Source: Bradyrhizobium liaoningense (GTDB lineage Bacteria > Pseudomonadota > Alphaproteobacteria > Rhizobiales > Xanthobacteraceae). From it: a stretch of 64,000 nt of DNA. Positions within the stretch are counted from its first letter, which is position 1. Every line of letters begins with the position of its first letter. Location: assembly GCF_018130955.1 (NCBI RefSeq), contig NZ_JAFCJM010000005.1, forward strand, positions 124,001-188,000, written 5' to 3'. Below, in pieces: positions 1 through 9,933 of the stretch. A program made the translations under genes and the position numbers. A model generated the notes under the pieces. The model saw nothing but the letters and a program-made list of their open reading frames with translations. It was not told the DNA's origin and made no database searches.

Positions 1-121
1 GCGCGATGACGTCGGTGTCCTTCGGCACATAATCCGGCTCCCAATAGCCCATGCGCTTGTATTCCATCACGCCCGAGCGATAGCGCTCCTTGCCGCGGAC
101 GGTGCCTGCATGTGCGTTCAT
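1..121 (-). CDS. cbbL: Ribulose-bisphosphate carboxylase large chain, N-terminal part (cut by window edge)
   Basis: The reverse strand from the ATG at 121 encodes about 40 residues, beginning [19 protein letters not shown] and continuing with [17 protein letters not shown]. This is the characteristic start of red-type (form IC) RuBisCO large subunits, which fix CO2 onto ribulose-1,5-bisphosphate in the cytoplasm. The gene runs off the left edge. It lies 31 bp after the aldolase stop on the same strand, so it is the next gene of the cbb operon; cbbS and cbbX would be expected outside the window. The form IC assignment rests on the N-terminus and the operon context only. Confidence 0.9.
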   Translation of the reverse strand, partial: MNAHAGTVRGKERYRSGVMEYKRMGYWEPDYVPKDTDVIA

Positions 122-152
122 GGCTCTCTCCTGCTCTTCTCTCTATGAATGG

Positions 153-1238
153 TTAGGCCGCGACCGGCTCGCTGATATCGATGCGCGGATCGAGTTCGCC
201 GGCGCGGTATCGTCGCGCCATCTCGCTCATTGGAGTGACCTTGATCCTGCTGGCGTGACCGGCGGTACCGAACTGCTCGAAGCGCTCGCGGCAGAGGTCG
301 CGCATCGCGTCCATCGCGGGTTTGAGGAATTTTCTCGGATCGAACTCACTGCGCGTCTGGGCGGCGACCTTGCGGAACACGGCCGTCATCGCCAGGCGGC
401 AATCAGTATCGATATTGACCTTGCGCACGCCGCTCCTGATGCCGCGGACGATCTCCTCGACCGGCACGCCCCAGGTCTGCGGCATCTCGCCCCCGAACTG
501 GTTGAACATGTCCTGAAGCGGCTGCGGCACCGAGGACGAGCCGTGCATGACAAGATGCGTGTTCGGCAGGCGGCGATGGATCTCCTCGACCACCCGCATA
601 GCCAGGATGTCACCATCCGGTTTGCGGCTGAACTTGTAGGCACCGTGCGAGGTGCCCATCGCAATCGCCAGCGCATCGACCTTGGTGGCGCGGACGAAAT
701 CCACCGCTTGGTCGGGATCGGTCAGCAACTGATCATGGCTGACCTTGCCCTCAACGCCGTGGCCGTCCTCCTGCTCGCCGCCGCCATGCTCGAGCGAGCC
801 GAGCACGCCGAGTTCGCCCTCGACGGAGGCGCCGACCCAATGGGCGAGATCGACGACGCGGCGGGTGATTGCGACATTGTAGTCGTAGTCGGCCGCGGTC
901 TTGGCGTCGGCCTTCAGCGAGCCATCCATCATGACAGACGTGAAGCCGTGTGCGATGGCGCTGGCGCAGGTGGCCTCGTCATTGCCGTGGTCCTGATGCA
1001 TGCAGAGCGGGATATCGGGATAGGTCCGCTCCAGCGCGTCGATCATATGCGAGAGCATGAGATCACCGGCATAGCTGCGCGCGCCGCGCGAGGCCTGGAT
1101 GATGACGGGAGCATCGACGGCCGCCGCCGCCTGCATGATCGCGATCCCCTGCTCCATGTTGTTGATGTTGAACGCCGGCACGGCGTAACCATGGGTCGCC
1201 GCGTGATCCAGGAGTTGCCGAAGGGTAATGCGTGCCAA
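153..1238 (-). CDS. cbbA: Fructose-bisphosphate aldolase, class II (Calvin cycle)
   Basis: A 361-residue class II aldolase that condenses glyceraldehyde-3-phosphate with dihydroxyacetone phosphate, or erythrose-4-phosphate to give sedoheptulose bisphosphate. Visible family signatures are HQDHG near residue 81 (zinc ligand and catalytic Asp), a glycine-rich HGSSSVP segment near residue 230 and the [10 protein letters not shown] substrate-binding motif. The start codon is TTG, supported by a GGAGAC ribosome-binding sequence a few bases upstream and by the family N-terminus [13 protein letters not shown]. It lies 36 bp downstream of gap and directly before cbbL on the same strand, which supports a photosynthetic or autotrophic carbon-fixation role rather than a purely glycolytic one. 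Confidence 0.95.
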   Translation of the reverse strand: MARITLRQLLDHAATHGYAVPAFNINNMEQGIAIMQAAAAVDAPVIIQASRGARSYAGDLMLSHMIDALERTYPDIPLCMHQDHGNDEATCASAIAHGFTSVMMDGSLKADAKTAADYDYNVAITRRVVDLAHWVGASVEGELGVLGSLEHGGGEQEDGHGVEGKVSHDQLLTDPDQAVDFVRATKVDALAIAMGTSHGAYKFSRKPDGDILAMRVVEEIHRRLPNTHLVMHGSSSVPQPLQDMFNQFGGEMPQTWGVPVEEIVRGIRSGVRKVNIDTDCRLAMTAVFRKVAAQTRSEFDPRKFLKPAMDAMRDLCRERFEQFGTAGHASRIKVTPMSEMARRYRAGELDPRIDISEPVAA

Positions 1239-1274
1239 GGGAGGTCTCCGTTCGCTTGTCTTTGTTCTCGCAGC

Positions 1275-2282
1275 TCAGATCAGCCGGCCCATCGCGACCG
1301 CGGTGTCGGCCATGCGATTGGAAAAGCCCCATTCGTTGTCGTACCAGCTCATCACCCGCACCAGATTGCCGTCCATGACCTTGGTCTGGTCGAGATGGAC
1401 GATGCTCGAGCGCGGATCGTGGTTGAAGTCGGTGGAGACGTTGGGTGCGTCGGTGAAACCGAGGACGCCCCTCAGGCGCCCACCCGCCGCTGACGTGACC
1501 GCGTCGTTGATCTCCTTCGCGGTCGTTGAGCGCTTCGCGACGAACTTGAAATCGACCACGGACACGTTCGGGGTGGGAACGCGGATCGCGACGCCGTCGA
1601 GCTTGCCCTTGAGCTCCGGCAGCACCAGGCCGACGGCCTTGGCCGCGCCCGTCGATGTCGGGATCATCGACAGCGCCGCGGCGCGGGCGCGATAGAGGTC
1701 CTTGTGAAAGGTGTCGAGCGTCGGCTGATCGCCGGTGTAGGAGTGGATCGTGGTCATGAAGCCTTTTTCGATGCCCACGGTCTCATCCAGCACCTGGGCG
1801 AGCGGCGCGAGGCAGTTCGTCGAGCACGACGCGTTGGAGACCACGATATGGTCGCTCGTGAGCTTCAAATGATTGACGCCGAACACCACAGTGAGGTCGA
1901 CTTCGGTTGCCGGCGCTGAAACTAGCACGCGCCGCGCGCCGGCCTGAAGATGCGCGGCCGCCTTCTCGCGCGTGGTGAAGAGGCCGGTGCATTCGAGCGC
2001 GACGTCGACACCGAGCGCGCGATGCGGGAGTTGCGCTGGGTCCTTCACCGCCGTCACCTTGATCGGACCGTGGCCGACATCGATAGTGTCGCCGGCAACC
2101 TTCACCTCGCCAGGAAACAGGCCGTGGATCGAGTCGAAACGCAAGAGATGCGCGTTGGTCTCGACCGAGCCGAGGTCGTTGATCGCGACCACCTCGACGT
2201 CGTTACGTTTGGACTCGATGATCGCGCGCAGCACGTTGCGTCCAATGCGTCCAAATCCGTTGATGGCGACACGCAAGCTCAT
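1275..2282 (-). CDS. gap: Glyceraldehyde-3-phosphate dehydrogenase, type I
   Basis: A 335-residue GAPDH. It starts [16 protein letters not shown], the Rossmann NAD(P)-binding loop, and has the catalytic ASCSTNC motif (Cys153) and the HSYTGDQ segment. In the Calvin cycle it reduces 1,3-bisphosphoglycerate. The frame stays open upstream, but the ATG at 2282 gives the exact family N-terminus and overlaps the transketolase stop by 4 bp (ATGA), which argues for translational coupling. Cofactor preference cannot be read with certainty: the loop after the second strand is [14 protein letters not shown]. Its position between cbbT and cbbA shows that it is the operon-encoded, carbon-fixation copy. Confidence 0.95.
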   Translation of the reverse strand: MSLRVAINGFGRIGRNVLRAIIESKRNDVEVVAINDLGSVETNAHLLRFDSIHGLFPGEVKVAGDTIDVGHGPIKVTAVKDPAQLPHRALGVDVALECTGLFTTREKAAAHLQAGARRVLVSAPATEVDLTVVFGVNHLKLTSDHIVVSNASCSTNCLAPLAQVLDETVGIEKGFMTTIHSYTGDQPTLDTFHKDLYRARAAALSMIPTSTGAAKAVGLVLPELKGKLDGVAIRVPTPNVSVVDFKFVAKRSTTAKEINDAVTSAAGGRLRGVLGFTDAPNVSTDFNHDPRSSIVHLDQTKVMDGNLVRVMSWYDNEWGFSNRMADTAVAMGRLI

Positions 2283-4309
2283 ATTGCTTTTCCCTCTGTG
2301 CGACGGGCGACAGAACGCCTGGCCGCTTCTGCAATGCCTTGTGGGGTGATGCCGAATTCGCGGTAAAGCACGGGTGCCGGCGCGGAGGCCCCGAAACCAC
2401 GCATGCCGACGAATTCGCCGTCCGCTCCGATCCAACGCGGCCAGTCGCCCGGCACCGCCGCCTCGATGCCGACGCGCGGCGCAACTCCGAGCACCCGCGC
2501 GCGATAGTCGTCGTCCTGCTCTTCGAACAGGGCGAAGCACGGCGCCGAGACCACCGCCGCGCGGATATGCTCGGTCGCAAGCAGGCGGGCGGCCTCGATC
2601 GCAAGCGAGACCTCCGAGCCGGTCGCGATCAGCGTGACATCGCGACCGCCGTCAGGCGTAACGACCAGATAGGCTCCGCGCGCGACGCGGTTCTTGCCGC
2701 GCGCATCGCTGCGGAAGGTCGGCAAGGCCTGGCGCGACAGGCACAGCACCGAGGGCCGGCTCGTCGCCTCCAGCGCACACTCCCAGGCTTCCAGTGTCTC
2801 CACCGCGTCGGCGGGGCGGAACACCAGGAGATTCGGGATCACGCGCAGCGCGGCGAGATGCTCGACCGGCTGATGCGTCGGGCCGTCCTCGCCAAGCCCG
2901 ATGGAATCATGGGTCATGACATGGATGACGCGGAGCTTCATCAGCGCCGCCAGCCTGATCGCCGGCCGGCTGTAGTCGGAGAACGCGAGGAACGTGCCGC
3001 CATAGGGGATGAAGCCGCCATGCAGCGCGAGGCCGTTCATCGCGGCCGCCATGCCATGCTCGCGGATACCATAGTGGATGTAATCGCCGGCGAACGCGCC
3101 GCGCTTGACCGGATGCTGACTCTTGGCATGCGTCAGGTTCGAATGCGTCAGGTCCGCCGAACCGCCGACGAGGCCCGGAATGGTGGCAGCAATGCCGTCA
3201 AGCACCTGATGCGACGCCTGTCGTGTCGCAAGCTTTGGGCGCTCGGTCGCAAAGCTCTCGCGCAATTTTGCCGAGGCCTGGGCATAGGTATCAGGCAGGG
3301 CCACCGCCTTGCCCTCGATGAACTGCTCGCGCTGCGCAGGCGTCGCGTCCTCGTAGCGATCAAGCCAGGCGAGGCGATCGACCTGCCCGCGCTGCCCGAT
3401 CATCCGCCATGCCTTCATGATCGGGATCGGGACGACGAAGGGCTGATAGTCCCATTCCAAAGCCCGCCGCGCCGCCGCGGTCTGCTCGGCGCCGAGCGGC
3501 GCGCCATGCGCCTTCTCGGTGCCCTGGCGGTCCGGTGCGCCATAGCCGATGATAGTGCGGCACGCGATCAGCGACGGCTTTTCGGTCGCGCGCTCTTCAG
3601 CGATCGCCTGGGCGACCGCCTCGGAATCGTGGCCATCCACGCGGCGCACCGACCAGCCCGAGGCGGCAAAGCGGGCGAGGTGATCGTCCGAGGTCGACAG
3701 CGACGTCGATCCATCGATGGAAATGCCATTGTCGTCGAACAGCACGATCAGGCGGGACAATTGCAGATGGCCGGCGAGCGAGAGCGCTTCCTGGCTGATG
3801 CCTTCCATCAGGCAGCCATCGCCCGCGATCACATAGGTGAAATGATCGACGAGACCGTCGCCATGCCGTGCATTCGCCATGCGCTCGGCGAGCGCCATGC
3901 CGACCGCAGTCGCGATCCCCTGCCCCAGCGGGCCGGTGGTGGTTTCGACACCCGGTGTGTGACCGTATTCCGGGTGGCCCGGCGTCCTCGAGCCCCATTG
4001 CCTGAAGGCCTTGATGTCGTCGAGGCTGACGGCGCCGCCGGTGAGATGGAGCAACGCGTAGAGCAGCATCGAACCGTGGCCCGCCGAAAGCACGAAGCGG
4101 TCGCGGTCCGGCCAGTTCGGATGCGCGGAGTCGAATTTCAGGAAGCGCGAGAACAGGACGGTCGCGACGTCGGCCATGCCCATGGGCAAGCCGGGATGCC
4201 CGGACTGCGATTTCTCGATGGCGTCGACCGCGAGGAAGCGGACGGCGTTGGCGAGATCGCGATGACTGACCGCGGTGGTATCGGCTTCGGCGTGGACCGA
4301 GATGTTCAT
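2279..4309 (-). CDS. cbbT: Transketolase (Calvin cycle)
   Basis: A 676-residue thiamine-diphosphate enzyme that moves two-carbon ketol units between sugar phosphates to regenerate ribulose-5-phosphate. The N-terminal ThDP/Mg-binding motif is visible as [13 protein letters not shown] near residue 156, followed by DDNGISIDG. The central pyrimidine-binding domain contains [14 protein letters not shown], and the C-terminal domain begins around residue 540. Length and N-terminus ([20 protein letters not shown]) match the family. It lies 16 bp after prk and overlaps gap by 4 bp. Confidence 0.96.
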   Translation of the reverse strand: MNISVHAEADTTAVSHRDLANAVRFLAVDAIEKSQSGHPGLPMGMADVATVLFSRFLKFDSAHPNWPDRDRFVLSAGHGSMLLYALLHLTGGAVSLDDIKAFRQWGSRTPGHPEYGHTPGVETTTGPLGQGIATAVGMALAERMANARHGDGLVDHFTYVIAGDGCLMEGISQEALSLAGHLQLSRLIVLFDDNGISIDGSTSLSTSDDHLARFAASGWSVRRVDGHDSEAVAQAIAEERATEKPSLIACRTIIGYGAPDRQGTEKAHGAPLGAEQTAAARRALEWDYQPFVVPIPIMKAWRMIGQRGQVDRLAWLDRYEDATPAQREQFIEGKAVALPDTYAQASAKLRESFATERPKLATRQASHQVLDGIAATIPGLVGGSADLTHSNLTHAKSQHPVKRGAFAGDYIHYGIREHGMAAAMNGLALHGGFIPYGGTFLAFSDYSRPAIRLAALMKLRVIHVMTHDSIGLGEDGPTHQPVEHLAALRVIPNLLVFRPADAVETLEAWECALEATSRPSVLCLSRQALPTFRSDARGKNRVARGAYLVVTPDGGRDVTLIATGSEVSLAIEAARLLATEHIRAAVVSAPCFALFEEQDDDYRARVLGVAPRVGIEAAVPGDWPRWIGADGEFVGMRGFGASAPAPVLYREFGITPQGIAEAARRSVARRTEGKAI

Positions 4310-4325
4310 CAGATCCTCCCGTTCT

Positions 4326-5201
4326 TCACTTCAGGCTGCGCTTGCGTTCGATGAGCTGCATGATCAGCGGCGTCAGGATGAGTTGCATCGCCAGGTCGAG
4401 CTTGGCGCCCGGGCACACGATCGAGTTCGCACGCGACATCCAGCTTTGCGGTAGCATCGAGAGCAGATAGGGGAAGTCGATACCGCGCGGGTTCTTGAAG
4501 CGGATCACGACCATCGATTCGTCCGGCGTCGGGATCCAGCGCGCGATGAAGGGATTCGACGTATCCACCGTCGGCACGCGCTGGAAGTTGATGTCGGTCT
4601 CGGTGAATTGCGGGCAGATGTAATGGATGTAGTCCGGCATGCGCCGCAGGATCGTGTCGGTGACCGCTTCGGTCGAATAACCCCGTGCGCTGCGATCGCG
4701 GTGCAGTTTCTGGATCCATTCGAGATTGATGACCGGCACGACGCCGATCTTTAAGTCAGCATAGCGCGCGACGTTCACGCGGTCGGTGACGACCGCGCCA
4801 TGCAGCCCCTCGTAGAACAGCAGGTCGGAATTCTCCGGGAGCTGCTTCCACTCGGTGAAGGTGCCGGGCGCAGCGCCGTGCAATGCGGATTCCTCGGCAT
4901 CATGGACGTAGTGCCGCGTCGTCGCGGTGCCGGTCTCGCCATAGTCGCGGAACGCCCGCTCCAGTTCCTCGAACAGGTTCGTGTCCGGGCTGAAATGGCT
5001 AAAGTGCTTGTTGCCGCGCTCGGCCTCCTGCGCCATCCGCACGCGCATCTCGGCGCGGTCATAGCGGTGGAACGCATCGCCCTCGATGTAGACGGCGTTG
5101 ACGCGCTCACGGAAGAAGATCTGCTCAAAGGTCTTCTTGACGGAGGTCGTGCCTGCGCCGGAAGAGCCGGTGATGGAGATGATCGGATGCTTTCGGGACA
5201 T
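4326..5201 (-). CDS. cbbP: Phosphoribulokinase
   Basis: A 291-residue class I (bacterial) phosphoribulokinase, which phosphorylates ribulose-5-phosphate to the RuBisCO substrate. The P-loop GSSGAGTT is at residues 12-19, followed by the [10 protein letters not shown] substrate loop near residue 40. Length is typical of the proteobacterial octameric class. It lies 12 bp after cbbF and 16 bp before cbbT. Prk together with RuBisCO is the diagnostic pair for a working Calvin-Benson-Bassham pathway. Confidence 0.96.
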   Translation of the reverse strand: MSRKHPIISITGSSGAGTTSVKKTFEQIFFRERVNAVYIEGDAFHRYDRAEMRVRMAQEAERGNKHFSHFSPDTNLFEELERAFRDYGETGTATTRHYVHDAEESALHGAAPGTFTEWKQLPENSDLLFYEGLHGAVVTDRVNVARYADLKIGVVPVINLEWIQKLHRDRSARGYSTEAVTDTILRRMPDYIHYICPQFTETDINFQRVPTVDTSNPFIARWIPTPDESMVVIRFKNPRGIDFPYLLSMLPQSWMSRANSIVCPGAKLDLAMQLILTPLIMQLIERKRSLK

Positions 5202-5213
5202 GCGACACCTCGC

Positions 5214-6251
5214 TCACAGCCGGAAGAAGCCGCGCCGCGCGAACAGCGGCGCCGAGACACTGGCGACGAGAAGCGGATCGCAATGCAGCTCCTCGACGCG
5301 GCGCACCTCGTGGTGCGATCCCATGATCAGGGGCACACGCTGGTGCAGATTGTGCGCGGCGAGATCCAAGATGCGCTCGCGCCCGGTGGAGGCCACGCCT
5401 CCGGCCTGCTCCATGATGAAGGCGACCGGATGTGCCTCGTAGGTCAGGCGCAGGCGGCCGTCGCCATAGCCGGGCCGCGCGTCGGACGGATAGAGGAACA
5501 CGCCGCCGCGGGTGAGGATGCGGTAGGCTTCCGCGACCAGCGAGCCGATCCAGCGCATGTTGAAATTGCGGTTGGCGGGGCCGTCGACGCCGGCGAGGCA
5601 TTCGTCGACGAAGGCCCGAACGGGCGGATCCCAGTGTCGACGGTTCGAGGCGTTTATCGCGAACTCCTCGCTTGTCTCAGGGATTTGCACGCCGCGACGC
5701 GCCAGGCGGAAGCATTTTTTCGCGCGGTCGTAGGTGAAGACGTCGACACCTTCACCGAGCGTGAGCACCAGCGAAGTCTGCGGACCATAGGTGACGAAAC
5801 CGGCCGCGAGCTGCGCGGTGCCGCGCTGGTGGAACGCGAGGCTCAGATCATCCGGCGCGGGCAGGACCGAGAAGATCGTGCCCACTGTCATGTTGATGTC
5901 GATGTTGGACGAGCCGTCGAGCGGGTCGATCGCGACGCAGATCTTGGCCTGACGGTCGATCATCTGCGGCTCGCGCATTTCTTCCGAGGCGAGCGCGGCG
6001 ATCGGCTGCCTGACGAGGCAGCGGCGGATGATGGCGTCGGCCTGGACGTCGAGGTCGCGCTGCAAATCGCCGTCGCTGTTGCGTCCCGTCGTCAGGCCGG
6101 ACGCGTCCGAAAACTGTCCCGTGCTGGTGAGGTCGGCGATTTCGATCGCGGCCGCCGCGATGGCATCGACCGCCGCGGCAACGGCAAGCGCATGCGGCGC
6201 GGTTTCAGAATACCGCTGAAGATAGTCGTCCAGCCTGAGTTGCCCGGTCAT
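5214..6251 (-). CDS. cbbF: Fructose-1,6-bisphosphatase, class I (Calvin cycle)
   Basis: A 345-residue FBPase/SBPase. It has the metal-binding [11 protein letters not shown] motif around residues 108-118, the ASEEM segment near residue 88 and a [17 protein letters not shown]-terminal core. The ATG at 6251 ([14 protein letters not shown]) is preferred over an upstream in-frame start because the additional 24 residues are low-complexity Ala/Arg/Thr without family similarity. It is the first gene of the cbb operon and is read divergently from cbbR across about 120 bp, so it is expected to be controlled by CbbR. Confidence 0.95.
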   Translation of the reverse strand: MTGQLRLDDYLQRYSETAPHALAVAAAVDAIAAAAIEIADLTSTGQFSDASGLTTGRNSDGDLQRDLDVQADAIIRRCLVRQPIAALASEEMREPQMIDRQAKICVAIDPLDGSSNIDINMTVGTIFSVLPAPDDLSLAFHQRGTAQLAAGFVTYGPQTSLVLTLGEGVDVFTYDRAKKCFRLARRGVQIPETSEEFAINASNRRHWDPPVRAFVDECLAGVDGPANRNFNMRWIGSLVAEAYRILTRGGVFLYPSDARPGYGDGRLRLTYEAHPVAFIMEQAGGVASTGRERILDLAAHNLHQRVPLIMGSHHEVRRVEELHCDPLLVASVSAPLFARRGFFRL

Positions 6252-6370
6252 CTGCGTCCGTCCCCTTGCGGCCGCCGCCTTGGTTGCCCCGCTCTCGCGA
6301 GGGTGGGCGGTCGGTCCCAGCACGGAAGAAGTTGACAGAGCCGGCCTAATAAGGAAAATTTCTATTCATA
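6252..6370. promoter_or_regulatory. cbbF/cbbR divergent control region
   Basis: This 119-bp interval separates the cbb operon from its divergent LysR regulator. It holds an AT-rich island (about 6348-6372) in an otherwise GC-rich sequence, with a LysR-type T-N11-A element at 6359-6371 that touches the cbbR start codon. There is also a TTGACA hexamer at 6332-6337. CbbR proteins are known to bind such sites and control both directions. The exact operator is inferred. Confidence 0.5.
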
Positions 6371-7342
6371 ATGAGCGCCAAAGAATTTTCTTATAATACC
6401 CACCCGGCGACGCAGCTCCGGCATCTGACGATCCGGCAGCTCCGCTCGCTTGCGGCGCTCTCGGCCAAGGGCAGCGTGACCGCCGCCTCGACCCATCTCG
6501 GCCTGACCCAGCCGGCAGTGACGCAGCAGCTCCGTCAGTTGCAGGATCTCGCCGGGTTGCCATTGGTGCAGCGGACCGGTGACGGCATGTTGCTGACGGC
6601 TGCGGGGCGCGAGGTGCTGGCGCTCGCCGATCGCGTCGAGGCGGCGATCGCGGATTGCCAGGGCGCGCTCGATCTTCTGGCGGGCCGCACCGGCGGCACG
6701 GTGCATCTCGGCGCAGTCTCCACCGCAAAATACTTCGTGCCGCACGCGATCGCGGAGTTCTCAAAACGCTTTCCGAAGATCGAGATCAAGCTGACCATCG
6801 GCAATCGCGAGGAAATCCGCGAGGCCATGCACGGCTACGATCTCGACTTCGCGGTGATGGGTCGGCCACCGGCCGACGTCACCGTCGACGTCCGCCAGTT
6901 GGGCCGCAATCCGCATATCATCGTCGCCCGCAAGGGACACTGGCTCGCCAAGGACCGGGGTCTCAACCTCACCGATCTCGTGCACGAGACCTTCCTCACC
7001 CGCGAGCCCGGCTCGGGCACGCGCACGCTGATGGAGGGCATGTTTCAGCGCTCCGATCTCGAACCGATCATCGGCATGGAGATGAGCAGCAACGAGACCA
7101 TCAAGCAGGCGGTCATCGCCGGTCTCGGCATCGCATTCATCTCGGCGCACACGGTCGCACACGAGCTCGCGGAGGGCCGGCTCATTATCCTGGACGTCGC
7201 GGGCCTGCCCATCGTGCGGCAATGGTACGTGATCCGCCGCAGCGACAAGATCCTGCTGCCGCCGGCGCAGGCGATGTTCGATTTCCTGGGATCCGAGGGA
7301 TCTGCCTACCTGCCCGACGTGCCGGAGCTGCGCGGGCGGTAG
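6371..7342 (+). CDS. cbbR: LysR-type regulator of the Calvin cycle operon
   Basis: A 323-residue LysR family regulator. The N-terminal winged helix-turn-helix spans roughly residues 17-78 (LRHLTIRQLRSLAAL, then a VTAASTHLGLTQPAVTQQL recognition region), followed by a linker helix and a LysR substrate-binding domain (about 105-305). Family members sense metabolites such as NADPH, ATP, RuBP or PEP and activate cbb transcription. The name rests on the N-terminal sequence and on the divergent position next to cbbF. The ATG at 6371 lies inside the AT-rich promoter island, which suggests autoregulation. Confidence 0.93.
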   Translation: MSAKEFSYNTHPATQLRHLTIRQLRSLAALSAKGSVTAASTHLGLTQPAVTQQLRQLQDLAGLPLVQRTGDGMLLTAAGREVLALADRVEAAIADCQGALDLLAGRTGGTVHLGAVSTAKYFVPHAIAEFSKRFPKIEIKLTIGNREEIREAMHGYDLDFAVMGRPPADVTVDVRQLGRNPHIIVARKGHWLAKDRGLNLTDLVHETFLTREPGSGTRTLMEGMFQRSDLEPIIGMEMSSNETIKQAVIAGLGIAFISAHTVAHELAEGRLIILDVAGLPIVRQWYVIRRSDKILLPPAQAMFDFLGSEGSAYLPDVPELRGR

Positions 7343-7355
7343 CGCGAAGGCGCGT

Positions 7356-7448
7356 TCAGCTCATCAGTTTCATGATCAGCGTTGCCGTCAGCACGAAGAT
7401 GATCTGCAGCAGCCGTTGCGTCGTGAAGATGCGGTTGAAAGTTGCCAT
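7356..7448 (-). CDS. Possible 30-residue single-span membrane microprotein
   Basis: A short frame on the minus strand with an ATG at 7448, preceded by AGGGGCG about 6 bases upstream. It encodes 30 residues: a short amphipathic start (MATFNRIFTTQR), then a hydrophobic segment LLQIIFVLTATLIMKLM. It faces the end of cbbR and is shorter than typical gene-caller cut-offs. Only the ribosome-binding site and the transmembrane-like sequence support it. Function unknown; it could be chance. Confidence 0.35.
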   Translation of the reverse strand: MATFNRIFTTQRLLQIIFVLTATLIMKLMS

Positions 7449-7769
7449 TGCGCGCCCCTGGCCGATGCACCGACGATTCGGCCCACGCGCTTTGCTATCA
7501 TATGCGCTGCGCAGTCAGGCAACGCCCGCATCGACGCCCGGATGGTTCCGCAGGTTCCCAACGCGCTGCTCCGGTCGATCTCTGCGGGAGAATTTTAGAG
7601 CTTCGTTAAGCCTAAACCGTCCGCCCGTGTTGCAGATTCCATTTCTACAACCCGAAAGTGCATTTCTCTTAAGAAATATCCAGCAATCATTGGCAATTCG
7701 CAGCGCTGTACGCGAGCGCGGGGCTTGCAGCAGCACGGACAGTCATTTCTGCCAAAAGGGCATCCATTC
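7449..7769. other. Intergenic stretch without a recognised gene
   Basis: About 320 bp before the glycosyltransferase gene, less GC-rich than its surroundings. The only regular element noted is a short inverted repeat, ATTTCT-CTTA-AGAAAT, at 7662-7677. The promoter of the downstream gene is probably here, but no clear -35/-10 pair was assigned. Confidence 0.4.
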
Positions 7770-9065
7770 ATGCTGGTCAAGGGATTTGCGAAGACACTAG
7801 AGCTGGCGCAATCCTCGGAAGCCAAGCGTACCATGTACACACGCCTCGTGCTCGGGGCGGTGGCGATCAGCGTTCTCGCCAAGACGGCGTGGTTCTCCCG
7901 ATTGGGATCGCTGGAGCAGCGCGGCCTCGTCGATTTCGACGACTTCCACATCGTCGCGCAGCGCGTCTGGCTCGGCGACCTGCATCAGGCCTATCAGCTC
8001 GACCGCCTGCTGCAGATGCAGATCGAGGCCTTTGGCGTCTCGAACTTCATGCCATGGACCTATCCGCCGCAATTCAGCCTGCTGATCGCGCCATTCGCGC
8101 TCCTGCCGGTGGGGCTCGCTTATTTCCTGTTCACGGCCGCAACCCTCGTCTTCTTCCTGATCACGCTGCGGTCGATTGCGGGCAACGCGTTCGCGCTGGT
8201 CCTGGTCGTGCTGTTTCCTACGCTCGCCGTCACGCTTGCCTGCGGCCAGAACGGATTCTTGACCGCAGGACTGGTCGGCCTCGTCTGCCTCAATGGCGAG
8301 CGGCGCGAAACGTCGAACAAGGTCTTCGCCGGCCTTGCGCTTGCGGCCATGGTGATCAAACCGCATCTCGCCGTGGCGATGGCGTTCTATCTCCTGATCA
8401 CCCGACGCTGGATGACGCTGGCCGTCGCCGCGACCGGCGTGCTGGCGAGCTCCGCGCTCTGCACGGCGGTGCTCGGGCCGCAGATCTGGACCGCGCTGCT
8501 TGGCGCCGTCAGGGATTCGGCGACCTATCTCGAACATGGCGACTATCCGCTGTTCCGGATGATCTCGGTCTACGCGGCGCTGCATACGCTCGGCGTGCCG
8601 CCGGCGCTGGCGTTCTGGGGACAGGTCGTCGCGGCCGGCCTCGCGCTGCTTGCCATCGTCGCTGCGGTGCTGCGCAACTTGTCGACGCGCACCGCGCTCG
8701 GCATCGCCGCCATGGTGTCGGTGATGCTCAGCCCCTACGCCTATGATTACGACCTTCCGATTGCTGGGATCGGCCTGGCGCTGCTGCTTCCCGATCTCAT
8801 GCGGATGGGCAGCTCAGGCGAACGGGGCACCATGTATGGACTGATCTTCATCGCCGGCGCCTATGGGATGCTGCAGACCGCGGGTCTCAAGGCGTTCTAT
8901 GGTGCGAACGATGCTGCGAGCCATCAGTTGATCCCCGCCATCGGCGGGGTCGCGATGGCCGCGCTGCTTGCGGTCTTGCTGCGCTTGCTGCTGCGGCGGC
9001 AGGGCGCCGGTCAGGCCGCAGCCAATTCCGTCGCCGACCAGCGGCTTTCGCAGCCGGCAAAGTAA
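7770..9065 (+). CDS. GT87-like (DUF2029) polytopic membrane glycosyltransferase
   Basis: A 431-residue integral membrane protein with about 9-10 hydrophobic segments. It shows features of the DUF2029/GT87 family of polyprenol-phosphate-sugar-dependent mannosyltransferase-like proteins: an early loop with acidic residues (DFDDFHIVAQRVWLGD), PWTYPPQFSLL, ACGQNGFL, and a late LSPYAYDYDLP segment. Such enzymes transfer sugars on the outer face of the inner membrane. The ATG at 7770 (MLVKGFAKT) follows an AAAAGGG ribosome-binding site; an in-frame upstream start has no support, and an internal ATG at 7833 is an alternative. Acceptor and sugar cannot be inferred. Confidence 0.75.
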   Translation: MLVKGFAKTLELAQSSEAKRTMYTRLVLGAVAISVLAKTAWFSRLGSLEQRGLVDFDDFHIVAQRVWLGDLHQAYQLDRLLQMQIEAFGVSNFMPWTYPPQFSLLIAPFALLPVGLAYFLFTAATLVFFLITLRSIAGNAFALVLVVLFPTLAVTLACGQNGFLTAGLVGLVCLNGERRETSNKVFAGLALAAMVIKPHLAVAMAFYLLITRRWMTLAVAATGVLASSALCTAVLGPQIWTALLGAVRDSATYLEHGDYPLFRMISVYAALHTLGVPPALAFWGQVVAAGLALLAIVAAVLRNLSTRTALGIAAMVSVMLSPYAYDYDLPIAGIGLALLLPDLMRMGSSGERGTMYGLIFIAGAYGMLQTAGLKAFYGANDAASHQLIPAIGGVAMAALLAVLLRLLLRRQGAGQAAANSVADQRLSQPAK

Positions 9066-9217
9066 GCTTCGAGCTCGGCAAGCGCGCGCGATTCCCATTC
9101 GCTGGCCTGCTCCAAAAGGGACCAGCTCTGACGCGGCCGGAACGCCGCCGTCTGGCGATGCAGCGAGGCGATCGCACGGTAGCGGCGCACATTCTCCAGG
9201 ATGGCTTGTCCGTTCAT
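9011..9217 (-). CDS. Conserved small hypothetical protein, 68 residues
   Basis: Encodes 68 residues, predicted mostly helical, starting MNGQAILENVRRYRAIASLHRQ, with several Trp and Glu/Ala-rich helices. It has no signal peptide or membrane segment. The 3' end overlaps the convergent glycosyltransferase gene by 55 bp. The protein looks like a small family recurrent in Bradyrhizobium, possibly under stress control, but no function is known to me. Confidence 0.6.
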   Translation of the reverse strand: MNGQAILENVRRYRAIASLHRQTAAFRPRQSWSLLEQASEWESRALAELEAYFAGCESRWSATELAAA

Positions 9218-9334
9218 GTCCCAAACTCCCCTTCGTCCATTCCGGAGCCGAAGGTGCGACAGAACAATTTTTGAAAAGTTAGCGGCGGAAGAAGAGCGGG
9301 AGGATAGTTTCCGAACTGTTGCGCGCCGGCCACG

Positions 9335-9754
9335 TCACCGCGAGCGCGGTGCGGTGTTCTCGCTCGTCGCGTTCAGATCGCCGCGGCCGATGATCGCCAC
9401 GGTCTGGCGGCAGAGGTCAGCCAGGCCGATCAACAGCACGCTGAACAGGAAGAACAGGTTGATGTCATGCGCATAGGCAATGGTCAGCGGGCTGAACTCG
9501 AAGAACGGCGGCATGAACGCCCACCACACCAAGGGAATGCTGAGCAGAATGGCAAACACCGCGGCGGGAGCGCCAACCAGAATTCCCACGACGAAGATGC
9601 CGGGCAGGAAGGCCGCGAAATAAAGGTCGGCGCCAAGGAGAACGCACACGCCCTGAAAAACCGCTGACGCCATCACGACCAGGGCGCCGAGCGCAAACGC
9701 CCGCCACGACCATGGCTGTATCTCCAGCAGAGGAACCAGTCCCACGCGACTCAT
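9335..9754 (-). CDS. Small four-helix membrane protein, DUF4118-like
   Basis: A 139-residue hydrophobic protein with four predicted transmembrane helices, beginning around residues 18, 46, 64 and 96. The segment ADLYFAAFLPGIFVVGILVG and the following VWWAFMPPFFEFSP resemble the membrane domain found at the N-terminus of KdpD-type sensors (DUF4118). Here it stands alone, without kinase or other output domain, ending in a short polar tail. It could be a truncated sensor or a free membrane module. Function unknown. Confidence 0.6.
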   Translation of the reverse strand: MSRVGLVPLLEIQPWSWRAFALGALVVMASAVFQGVCVLLGADLYFAAFLPGIFVVGILVGAPAAVFAILLSIPLVWWAFMPPFFEFSPLTIAYAHDINLFFLFSVLLIGLADLCRQTVAIIGRGDLNATSENTAPRSR

Positions 9755-9933
9755 AACTCGCCCTTGGGCTCCCTTTGGGCCTCCCTCTCAGCCCTCTTTA
9801 CTTGATTTGGCGAGCAGAAAGGCCGCTCTTGTTGCGGGAAAGTTACACCAACGGCACGGGTTCGGCGATAGGCCGCGGAGCGGAAAATACGCCCCTTGGT
9901 AAACCGACCGCGCCGCCGGCGCGCCGGGAATCC

